Part shown: positions 22,331-32,050 of the stretch, piece after piece
How the letters are laid out: each line of letters begins with the position of its first letter
Numbering within the stretch: the stretch's first letter is position 1
Assembly: GCF_037126465.1 (NCBI RefSeq)
Contig: NC_088203.1
Location: forward strand, 89,466,668-89,530,667
Length of the DNA: 64,000 nucleotides
Direction: 5' to 3'
Origin: Ornithodoros turicata
Taxonomy: Eukaryota; Arthropoda; Arachnida; Ixodida; Argasidae
Translations under genes and position numbers: made by a program
Notes under the pieces: generated by a model
The model's database searches: none
What the model saw: the letters and a program-made list of their open reading frames with translations, nothing else
What the model was told of the DNA's origin: nothing

Positions 22331-23079
22331 CAGGGATGGGCATAAATACATTTTTTTTGTTTTAAATATAAATACGAAATACTTTGTTGAAAGGGGTATT
22401 TAAATAATCTTAATAAATACTTTTCAATATGAGTATTTAAATACAAAATATAAATACAGTATTTAAATACCGTAACTACTACCATAAATACTGTGAGGAA
22501 GATGGCATCTGGAATTACAGAAATAACGATGATCATAACAACGAATCAGCAAGCATCAATAACATTTATTTCTTATATTATCGTGGCGATTTTAATACTA
22601 GAAGTTTCTCGAAGTCTGCATCTTTTAGGCATCATCTGTTCGGCCGTACAATCAGATTCGTAAAGCAGAGCAGCATCTCCACAGGTGCCGATGAGCAAAG
22701 GCTTGTACTAAATTTGACGAAGCTGCTTCGTACAACAAGGTAATCGGGCAGTCACGACCGTTGTCCGCAACAACAGTGAAAACTCGTCATCTAAAATGGT
22801 TGTCGCATGCGCATGCTGACACAAACACAGTATAACTGCGCCCCAAACTCGTCCTTCTTCCCGAAAGGTCAAACCCAGGGCAACTTAGGATATGAATCAG
22901 TATATTCTGTATGGAGGATTTATCAAGTAGTTACAAGAATACGTACCCAAAAAATTGGTATTTAAATATAATTATTACTACATTTTTTCTGTCTGTATTT
23001 AAATATAAAATATAAATACATGTATTTATATCTTAAATAGTATTTTAATTACAATGTATTTAAATACTGCCCATCCCTG
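22331..23079. mobile_element. hAT-type MITE (CAGGGATGGGCA ends) with perfect 8-bp duplication
   Basis: CAGGGATGGGCA starts at 22331 and its complement TGCCCATCCCTG ends at 23079. The flanks are both ATAATAAC (22323-22330, 23080-23087). The subterminal 150 bases at each end are built of GTATTTAAATAC and ATAAATAC motifs. The interior (22490-22900) has no coding potential. The perfect duplication suggests a fairly recent insertion. Confidence 0.9.
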
Positions 23080-23087
23080 ATAATAAC

Positions 23088-23536
23088 TATGCGCGAAAGA
23101 GACGGTACAGATGGAAATAGGCAGCACGTCCCCCCCTCCCCCCCCCTTGTCCGTTTCCTTCTATCAGTCTCTTTTTCGCGTGGTTATTATATGGCGTATA
23201 TCGGCAGCTACGAAAGAAAACGTGCAGTTGCATGCTTGGGTTCCACTCGTGTGCGAAGTTGGCTGACTACAGCGCTGCCAAGGAATAGAATGTTGCGGTG
23301 GACGAATTGGCGCTTATGGCCTTGGGTTTGGCAGGTGGAGTGTTGATTTCTACGTCCACAACGAAGCACAGCCCCGTCATCCGTTGTGTGATAAGCAAGA
23401 AGCGTGCATCCGGTAAGCCGCCTGCAAATCTGTGGCTCCTGCAAAAACAGCAAACTTCGGAAATGACAATTTGTAATGGGGAACGACGTGCGGATCAGGA
23501 CCTCTTTAAAGGCCAGTACCCACATGCGGTAGAGAT
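23088..23536. other. No gene established; one weak coding-like stretch
   Basis: Plus bases about 23298-23470 read DELALMALGLAGGVL and further without a stop, which looks more protein-like than its surroundings, but I cannot assign a family. Confidence 0.3.
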
Positions 23537-23538
23537 GT

Positions 23539-23687
23539 GCCCCAAGCAGCAAAATGTACTGAAACCCGGGTGCAATAGGGGTGGACGGGTAGGTGAACAG
23601 ACTCGTGAAACTAAGGGCACGTCGATAAGACACATACCGTCCACCCCTGTTGCACTCGACTTTCAGTACATTGTGCTGCTTGGGGCG
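23539..23687. repeat. Imperfect hairpin, arms of about 50 bases
   Basis: GCCCCAAGCAGCAAAATGTA at 23539 is answered by TACATTGTGCTGCTTGGGGC ending at 23687. The match continues through GGGGTGGACGG, with about 45 bases in the loop. No flanking duplication or shared head with the hairpin retroposons, so it is listed separately. Confidence 0.75.
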
Positions 23688-26600
23688 GAACCGCCTTCCG
23701 TTTGCCGCGCGCATGCTTGCCGGCCCGGCTATACCGCCCTCGCCCGCGACTCTCCACAGCGAGATCTCGTCCAACGCGAAAGCTTCTGAGACCGTGTCTC
23801 AGAAGATGGCGAACGACAGCGAAGTCAAGTTCTTGACTGGAGTGAACGTTTACCGTTCTTCCATCTGAGCTTTTGCGAAATTAACATCAGCCTCAAGAAA
23901 CGCAGGTTTTGGGTTCACTTGCGTTGGCGATAGCGCATTCTCTTCTTGCGAACAATGTTTAGTTGACTAGTGTTGACAACACTATGACAGTAAATTTCTG
24001 ACACTTTACTTACCCGCACTCCCGAATTTGATTCTAATGTCGGACCAAAAAGTCATTTTAGTGCGACGCTTTATAATGTAGGCAGTGTAGTGACATTTTA
24101 TTTGCAGTCAACGACGCCGTCAATGCTCTCCGGGGGGAGAGGCCGGAAGAAAACAAGAACTTCGCGCAACTTCCGTTTGGCAGTCGTTCCTTGATTCCGT
24201 CTTGACTCCGGAGACTCTGCTATCACCGTTGACCTCCTGATTGGCCGAGCATGTGCGGGACCAGCTAAAAAGCGTGCATGGCGCAGTCGACGAAAAGCGG
24301 AGGCGGCTTTTCCCGCTCCGCGGCAAGAGTTTACCGCGGGCGTTCTCCGCATGTGGATAGCGGCTTTAGCGATGTTTGGCACGGCTGCGGATAGTGTTTG
24401 CTGTTGAACCTCCTTCGCTAGGAGCAGTGCAACGTCTGGAATCAAGGGAACTTGACATCGCTGCGATGGACAAGGTGGCCACCTCAACTTCATGGAATCC
24501 TAGTAGCCCCTGCCGGTAGTGACATCGTCAGCTGACGGGACTGGGCTCGCCGCAGTGGTAGTATAACGGTCGGTAGTCTGTGGTGCGCAAGACGTCCGTC
24601 TTGCGGTTAACTAGTACACTTGCCGTGTTCTCGATAGGGCGATTTCGGACCCACTACTTAGGGCGGAGACAGGAAGGCAATCCCTCGTAACGCAGCATCT
24701 TGTAAGTATAGGGCTAGGAAAAAGATGCCTCCAAAACCGCCGAAGTATGCATGCACTTATGCTCTATAAACAACGGAGATATGCCCTGTAGTGTAATATG
24801 TGATAATGAACCACGTAACTGACACGTAATTTACGCGCAAATTCAAGAGAAATGCCCCCTTCGCTTTCCCAAGACGTTTTGCGCTATAGGCTTTGCTATT
24901 TATATGCATGCGTGTACACGTAAGTGCCTCTTCAAGTGTACATAAACATGCGATCGCGCACCCGCGATAATAATAATACCAACTGGGGTAGGTTTACTCG
25001 GAAGTGTAAGCCTTCCGTAGCGGCGATATGTTGCGTGTGCCGCAGGATAATCTGCGGATAATCTCGACCAGCTGGAGCCGAAAGTTTCCGACACACAGCG
25101 CTGGCAGCAATCCTTAACTCTCCCTCATTGCAACCGACCTCAGCTGGGAGCTACACCAGTGGATTAGGATTCGGCACACGAGCCAACTTGCGGCGTCGAT
25201 TTCGCTCGCAATATGTGGGAACATTAAACACCGTTGCGCGCATACTGAGTAACAACAGCCTAAAGTACAATTAAAGGACTCCAAGAGGAGGAGGGCTGTC
25301 TGATTCAAAGCAAATAATGGACAAAAATGTCTTTGCCGCTGAGTGACGTCTGTTGCCTTAGTTTTTCTTTTCTGCTGTTCAGAGGGGCATGGGTGAGGAG
25401 CGCAGGGTTGCTCAAGTTGCATCTTTTTTTGTACGGGTCACTTACGGCAAGGTTGTCATGGTGACTCGTCACCTGTTACCGAGCAATCGAGGCGCTCTCT
25501 GAGCAGTAGACCTCTACCCGAGAAACGTCATTATGACGTTGGTAGACAGACTGAAACCAAAACAAATCGGAAGGGGAGGGCTGGGTTCCACGAATGGGCA
25601 CTTGTTCGCTGCCTCCTATTGAAAGAAAAGCATGACCGAAGGTCGCGTCCCTTTCAGGGACCATCGAAATCCCCTCAAGACGGTGGCTTTCCGGAGCGAC
25701 CTCGTTCGCCCCCTAGCTTCGAGCGTAGTTCAACTCTACCAAATAGGTGGCGCTGTCGAACTCTATGACGTCATTTGTTTACAAACAGGGAGATGTCTCT
25801 ATCGTGGTTCGGAAACGTCGCCATCCGATCCACGAAATTCATGAGCGTATAGAGTCACCCGAACTACATGTTATTTGGTTGCTGTAGGCACCGCAAAGCA
25901 GAACAATGCAATGTACTGCCCGCAAACCTTACTGAAACAAGGTACCTGTTGTACCCATCGCCGTTATCGGTACGCGACATGGCCCAACCGCTTCATTTGC
26001 CCACAGCGGAGCTCACCGCATGAATTCACACTAACCTCCTTATACGTAATTCGGTGTCGCAACACTCAAAAACCTATCTTTGAGACGAGGAGCATCTATC
26101 AAAAACAGTGATAAATACTCGAAATGCCTTTGTTCACAAAACAGTTGAGTGTCCACGAAGGACGGCGCCATTTTGTACGAGGTCAGAGTGGTCAGGTGAG
26201 AGTTACGTTGGCTATATGACTTGTGACCAAAAGTACAGCGTTGCTCCCTTTGTTGTCTTCTGTGTTTGCTTAGATGATTGTGCGCTCAAATAGAAAAAAA
26301 GGCGCATTTCCGAATTTTTCAGTTCAAAATCGGGAAGATATGTCTTATACTTAGAAATATGACGCATCTTTAAAAAATGCGAGAAATATGCACTTATATG
26401 CAGTATAAATACTATCTTCACGACTTCCTAAACATGTGTGCTATACTCCAGAGTATATAGGCCTGCATGCATATACTGTCCCCAGACACACGCGCACGCA
26501 TACATACATCGTATGACGATGACGTGGGCGATTCACTGCCGCTGAGGCGGTACACTGCCCTATTGTGCATTGGGAACGGATGAGGGGATGATGATGGGAG

Positions 26601-27390
26601 GAGCACTTTCAGGGAGCCGTCACCAGACCGGTGGAGCGCAAGTATTCCGCAAAAAGACGAAGGCTTTGCATCTGGTGGGCAGCTTTCGACAACGGTCCGA
26701 GGAACTTCGTCCCCAGAGAAAACATGCATCTGCATACAATTCCTAGTCCTACAGGCATGAAGCGCGGCAGTCGGTGGCAAAGGAGACGTCGACGCCTGAA
26801 CGCTTTCTGCATCTCATCTCTGACCATTGCTCCGACTGAAAGGGCCCTCAAAATCAAATCAAAAGGCCTACTTATTCGCGTACAAATTCTTGAATATCTT
26901 ACTGAGCGTCCGATTGTACGTACGTGGTGCACGGAGGCTACCGTAGTGTCGCTAATACACGGTGGACGGAGACAATATAGCCTTCTCAATCTTCGATTCA
27001 GCACGTCAAAAAGGCGTACGACGTCCTCGACGAAGCTCGTTCCACTTTCTTTTGACAGCTGTACCCAGATTTGCAACAGCTTGTAGCAAGGGCGGATCCG
27101 GAACCTCGGATTGGGGTGGGCGGTTTCTTTGTCGGAGCGTGTGGTGGGGGAGGGGAGAGAGGGAAATCCAGTGTATAAACTGGTATGTATGTATGTATGT
27201 ATAAATGATGGGAACGGCAGGTCAAGTAAAAAACGCAATGTCTGATAAAAAGGGATATATCCGTTCTCTAACGCTAGGTGCCTTGAAGCTATTTCAGATG
27301 CAATGCAAGTTGCTGAGGCGTATGTCCGTCACCGTCACGAAAGTGTGTCGCTCCTTTGTACTCTAGGAGCGGATTGTAAGTTTTGGGTTA
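23688..27390. other. No gene established over 3.7 kb
   Basis: The stretch 23690-24560 is GC-rich and CpG-rich. A short frame with good start context at 23806-23868 (MANDSEVKFLTGVN...) ends quickly and could be a first exon or chance. Small perfect palindromes lie just before it (CTTCTGAGAC/GTCTCAGAAG, 23786-23808) and at 23967-23983 (TAGTGTTG/CAACACTA). Long open frames at 24098-24493 and 26609-27238 (both minus) lack any recognisable domain. A (GTAT)n microsatellite is at 27183-27203. Confidence 0.4.
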
Positions 27391-27392
27391 TA

Positions 27393-28258
27393 TAGGGTGT
27401 CCCAGAAAACATGTCATTGAATTATAATAATAAAACTACGCCACCTAGAATCATGCGGTCAACGGCATTTGTTCTTACTAGGTTTTTGCCAACTACTGGT
27501 GTGAATGTCATGTATGGTAAGTTTAATTATGGAAATATTTGCGACCTGAACTCGGAAATTTGCCAAGTAAATGTCACTTTTTTACCCCACCAATATGAAG
27601 AGCGTAGCGAGTTCACTCAAGTTCATGATAATTGACAGTGATATTCACAAGCTATCTCATCAGAAAAATAGCCGAATATCATGCTTTTCGTAGCACCGAA
27701 CCATAACGCGCGACGATTTTCTGAGCGCAACCGCTCTCAGACCGATGAAAGGAGGTTCCAAACCCAGCCCACAGAGTGATAGTAGAAAAAGTGACAGTTC
27801 CTGAAATTGGGAGAGGGAAAGTGCGATCCCAGCGAAAGTCGGACGCGATAAGCCATACCCGTGTTATCTCTTTCCGCGTTGCAGGTGTGGGCTGGGTTTC
27901 CAACATCCTTTCGTCGGACTGACAAGGATTGCGCTGAAAAATTTCTCTCGCGCTAGCTCCGTAGAGCATGATGTTCGGCTATTTTTTCTTATGGGATAGC
28001 TGCTGAATATCCCTGTCAATTATAATTAATTTGAGTAAATTAGACACGCTCTTCAGATTGGTGGGGTAAAAAAGTGACCTTTACTTGGCAAATCTCCGAC
28101 TTCATTTCGCAAAAATTTACATAATTAAACTTACGTTACACGACATTCACATCAGGAGGTGGCAAAAACCTAGTAAGAACAAATGCCGTTGACCGCATGA
28201 TTCTTGCTGGTGTAGTTTTTTTATTACAATTCAATGACACGTTTTCTGGGACACCCTG
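27393..28258. mobile_element. Almost fully palindromic TA-target MITE
   Basis: Ends read AGGGTGTCCCAGAAAAC from both sides, flanked by TA (27391-27392, 28259-28260). The left arm pairs with the right for roughly 380 bases each, through AATCATGCGGTCAACGGCAT, ACTAGGTTTTTGCCA and AAACCCAGCCCACA. That leaves only about 110 unpaired bases in the middle (about 27775-27885). No transposase is encoded. The arms have diverged by scattered substitutions and a few indels, so it is not very recent. Confidence 0.85.
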
Positions 28259-28260
28259 TA

Positions 28261-29220
28261 TAGTGCTGCGATCCCAATGAAGGCTTCTGAGGGATGTTTT
28301 TCGTGGGTAGTTCTGTGGGACTCCCTGGATCATTGAGCACGACGGGCACTGCATCTGTTCTTCGTTTTTAGGGCGAAGCAGGGTTTTTCTTTGTTTTTCT
28401 TTTTTTTTTTCTTAACGCGATGCAACCTGGATCAGTTAGAAGATCTGCCCGACAGAAAAAAGAAAAGAAAGACAAATGAGGCTATATCGTTTTTAGTGGT
28501 GGATATTATACCGGATAATGCATTATTATCACACGGACACACCTTCGGCATTATCACGGAAGAGTTGACACAGTACGGGCAAAATGGGCTTGCTAAGACA
28601 GCCTGATTGCACTTTTAATGTGGGAGCAATATTCACAGCACATACGGGACCAATATTGGCGAACACGGTAGCCCACATTGGTTCAAGTCTTGGGCCAATA
28701 TTGGTGTGCTGCCGGAGGGGGGGGGGGTAATGTTGGGTTTATTGCCGGGGGTCTATTGCAGGCCCGAGCACAGCGTATACGAGTCGTGCTGAAGCTCTGC
28801 CGTAAACACCATTTAGATTGCAGTATTCCTCACAAAACGCAAATCAGAAATGGTGTTGTAGAAGGTGTTTTCTCTTTAATACACCATTTAAAAAAGTGTA
28901 CAGCAGCACTGTCACTCTTGAGGTGTACAAAACGGAGTGCGCTGTGGGACAAGCCATTAATACTGAAAAAGGTGTTTTCCAATTTACTGTGTATAAGCTT
29001 TCAACGACATTATTACGCTCTTTGTGTTGTGTGTTTGTACTTCCACAGCGAATTCTGGGGTAGACGTGCGAGGTGCAAAAGACCGCGCAGACATAATCTC
29101 AGCGCTTAGCAACCTTAGCACTGCACTCACCACAAAACACCACATGTTTCATGTTGAATAAGGGGCTATACGATTTCGGACTCTTTATACTACATTTTGG
29201 AATGCAAGTTCACATCGATG
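28261..29220. other. No gene recognised
   Basis: Contains an A/T-rich T run (28400-28411), repeated CCAATATTGG motifs at 28650-28705, and a G run at 28719-28728. The plus frame 28678-29109 shows no domain. Confidence 0.35.
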
Positions 29221-29222
29221 TA

Positions 29223-30519
29223 CGCGGGTGGTTCCATAAGTTTCCGGCCCGAGGTAGAAAATGCGCGCGAATTTGAAAATGCGATTAAGGACGCGTGGCG
29301 CCATCTGTTGGAGGGCCGGAGCACTACCCTCAGCCCTCTCCATGCTTTTGCCGGTTGGAGAGCGGCACTTCAAACAGCCAGGGTGCACTCTTCAGCTAAA
29401 ATGGAAAAAATCGAGTACCGCGCTATGATAAAATTCTTGACAAAAGAGGGACTTTCGCCTAAACAAATTAAAGCGCGACTGGACAACGTGTACAGGGAAG
29501 CCTCTCCGTCGTACACAAAGGTAAAAGACTGGGCTAAGCAGTTTCGACTGGGGCGAGAATCCATTGAAGTCCATGATCCACGCGATGGTCGTCCAGCGAA
29601 AGTGGTGACACGAGAAAATTTGTCTCTTGTCGAGGTGGAAGTGCTGAGCGACAGGCGTTCTTAAGGTGAAGGAAATCTCAGAAAGGCTGGGGCTTTCCAA
29701 AACAACCGTTTTTCGCATCATCGGCAAGGGCCTTCACATGGAAAAGGTCACTGCGAGATGGGTGCCACGACTTCTCTCGTCAGTTCAAAAGCAACAGCGC
29801 GTCGTCTGTGCCAAAGTGTTTTTGGAGCTCTGTCAAGAGAACGAAGAAGAAATATTGAAGTCAATTGTCACAGGGGACGAGACTATGGTGCTCTACTATA
29901 ATCCCCTTTCGAAAAAGGAGTCGATGGAATGGCGCAAACCAGGAGAAGCACCCCGAAGAAAAGCCAAGGTCACACAATCCACAAAGAAGATCATGGCAAC
30001 AATATTCTGGGATTGTCACGGGATCCTCCTCATCGACTTCAAACAGAGGAACACCACAGGGAATGCGACTTATTATGCTTCACTCCTGCACCGACTGCGA
30101 GAGGCCATCAAGGAAAAGAAGCGCGGCACGTTGAGTCGAGGTTCCGGTTGCTCCAGGACAATGCCCCTGTCCACACGGCTTCTGTTGCCAAGGCTGCACT
30201 GAAGGAGTGCGGCTTCGAAGAAATCCACCACCCACCCTACAGTCCAGATTTGGCACCGAGTGACTACTTCCTGTTCCCAAACTTGAAGAGGGATCTCAGA
30301 GGACGGAGATTTCAAAACGATAGTGAGGTGCAAGAGGCAGTTTTCCAGCATTTTGCGGACAAAACTTCGGACTATTTTTTCAAGGGTATAAGAATGCTGG
30401 TTGAAAGGTGTCAAAAGTGCATCGAAGTTAAGGGCGACTATGTCGAAAAGTGATACACTTGTTTCGTCTCTATGACTATTAAAAGTTGGTCGGGCGGGAA
30501 ACTTATAGAACCACCCTCG
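29223..30519 (+). mobile_element. mariner transposon, complete ends, inactive
   Basis: About 1.30 kb, the usual mariner length. Terminal inverted repeats of 30 bases begin GGGTGGTTC and include ATAAGTTTCC; three mismatches between ends. TA flanks both sides (29221-29222 and 30520-30521). Encodes a broken transposase (separate entry). Directly followed at 30532 by TACTGGGTGTCCC, possibly an end of another element. Confidence 0.92.
29401..30453 (+). pseudogene. mariner transposase, two frameshifts
   Basis: Starts at ATG 29401 (MEKIEYRAMIKFLTKEG) with the N-terminal helix-turn-helix region. Reading stops at 29664 because of a one-base gain around 29655-29662. It continues in the next frame from about 29666 (EISERLGLSKTTVFRII) through the first catalytic Asp in VTGDETMVLYY (about 29878). 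Around 30120-30150 it returns to the original frame and carries QDNAPVHT (second Asp) and PPYSPDLAPSDYFLF (third Asp). The spacing between the last two Asp is 34 residues, the D,D34D signature of mariner proper. The usual Trp after GDET is Met here. Total about 350 codons, full length for the family. It would cut and paste the element at TA sites if intact; it cannot be now. Confidence 0.92.
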
Positions 30520-30555
30520 TATCTTTCGTATACTGGGTGTCCCAACTAACACGCA

Positions 30556-30588
30556 CCAATATTTATATATATATATATATATATATAA
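30556..30588. repeat. (AT)n microsatellite 1
   Basis: Dinucleotide run just after the mariner copy; first of three AT runs within 1.1 kb. Confidence 0.9.
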
Positions 30589-30771
30589 AGAGGGGGGGAA
30601 AGCCATTAAAAAAATAGGTAAATGATGCTAGACGTGTTTGAAATTCAAACTTACAGTTAAGATGGCTTCTATGGTTGCCAATCTCGAACGATGCGCAGCT
30701 ACCCAGGGCCGACGAGCCGCAAAAACGGCGAAACACGTGTCCTCTGGTGCTGTCGCATCGTTCAATGAGTA

Positions 30772-30773
<2 letters not shown>

Positions 30774-30809
<36 letters not shown>
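30774..30809. repeat. (AT)n microsatellite 2
   Basis: Uninterrupted AT run. The bases between it and the first run (30600-30770) are unrecognised. Confidence 0.9.
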
Positions 30810-30812
<3 letters not shown>

Positions 30813-31607
30813 GTAGTTTCACGCCACTGAGACCAACTGATTGTTTTAAGCATTCGTATATCGCCAGTATTTTTTAATTGTACCGAATGAAATCATTAGA
30901 TATGACTAATTAGCTAACTGCAAGATAATTGTGTCTGTGTGTCATTTTCTCGTTCTTATGTGTGAGCGTTCAAGTTGTCCTGAGGCTCAAGGGAATGTTG
31001 CCCATTTCGCGCATCCATCAGCTCACGTCCCTTCTACTGCTTTGTTCACTAAGATACTACTTTGAAATCCTCTTATCCTCTTTTCCGATTACTTGCGCCC
31101 CGTAGTGCACCCAGGCGAAAAAAAAACCACCCCTCCGTCTTCTTCTTCCACGACAGGTGGCGGATTCCATCGGGAGAGCAGATTTTGCCCCGCGCTGGGT
31201 GGGGTTTGAGTGTATGCTCCCGGCGGGGTCACATGGGTTTGCTTCGTCAATGGAATGCTAACAATCGTTCGAGGTACGAAGAGCGCGCTGCGCATAGCGC
31301 GTGAGCCCATACTTTCCCGGGTTCGCTTTGGTCTCGTGGCTCAAAAACTATTGCTCTTTCGTGCAAACGTTTTGCCCTTGCTCCGCCAATGGAACATTCA
31401 AAGTCAGAGGCGGTTCTGCCAATGGAACAGTACTTGTCCCTTTCCGGGGCAAAAATTTGTTCCAGCTTTACCAATGGAATGCGCCACAGACTCTCAGACG
31501 CTCCAGCCCCACTTTCGGAGATGGGGCAATCCCTTGCGCCATCCTCACGCATAAAGTTGTGTCATTCATTTCGCGATGGCGCTGCAATTTGGAAATGGTG
31601 TACAGGG

Positions 31608-31610
<3 letters not shown>
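30810..31610. other. No gene recognised; CCAATGGAA phrases
   Basis: The phrase CCAATGGAA (or TCAATGGAA) occurs four times between 31247 and 31490, each with different surroundings. No domain is visible in the overlapping open frames. Confidence 0.4.

Positions 31611-31611
<1 letters not shown>

Positions 31612-31655
<44 letters not shown>
31612..31655. repeat. (AT)n microsatellite 3
   Basis: AT run of about 44 bases following TACAGGGTATTTT. Confidence 0.9.
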
Positions 31656-31661
<6 letters not shown>

Positions 31662-31819
31662 TGTCTTCACTCATGCGCGTTTTGTTCTGCACATGTGTTT
31701 TGTATGCCAGATCGCCTATGGTGATAGCACGGACTGTCTTGCGAGGTACAGTCATCAGCCTTCGTATTTCTCGAGAAAAAAACACCGTTGGTCACCGTCA
31801 CAGTGTGGGTGATACATTT

Positions 31820-31999
31820 AAGCGCCAACATGAGGCGTTTCTCCAGCGGTTCTCCAGCGTCCTGACGCGGCGTTTGGCGAGCGGCATCCAAGGCGTCGTC
31901 GAACAATAGAAGTGCGACGCTACCCTCGAAGTCCGTGGCGAATAGATAATTCAGGGTTTTGCGACGGAAGAGGCCGGGACGACGCGCGCAAGTGGCCAA
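31820..31999 (-). other. Coding-like fragment of unknown family, minus strand
   Basis: The minus frame from ATG 31999 reads MATCARRPGLFRRKTLNYLF, then DFEGSVALLLFDDALDAAR and EPLEKRLMLALKCI. It looks protein-like in composition. A related but broken stretch, PLAKRLMRLALYC, can be read on the plus strand at about 34355-34410 in the large palindromic element and again at 38157-38228. I do not recognise the protein. It may be part of a repeat-encoded gene or a host exon captured by repeats. Confidence 0.35.
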
Positions 32000-32050
32000 T
32001 CAGGGATTAGCCGGTCGCGCCTGTTTTCGGCAGCCCCCATACACCTTGAT

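Noticed and set aside
23208..23774. 188-codon minus-strand open frame
   Set aside because: It runs straight through the hairpin at 23539-23687 and has no known motif.
23806..23868. Possible first exon MANDSEVKFLTGVN
   Set aside because: Good start context only; no convincing splice donor and no continuing exon seen.
24098..24493. 131-codon minus-strand frame in GC-rich sequence
   Set aside because: Looks like repeat sequence rich in CpG; no motif supports a protein.
24541..24620. tRNA-like phrase GGTAGTATAACGG with a small GCAAGACG/CGTCTTGC hairpin
   Set aside because: No full cloverleaf, no T-arm consensus and no CCA-side acceptor pairing; also lacks the duplication and stem geometry of the hairpin retroposons.
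26609..27238. 209-codon minus-strand open frame
   Set aside because: No recognisable domain, microsatellite-derived start, and overlapping frames on the other strand of similar length; treated as chance.
30532..30550. TACTGGGTGTCCC as the start of a further TA-target element after the mariner copy
   Set aside because: No partner end found in the window.
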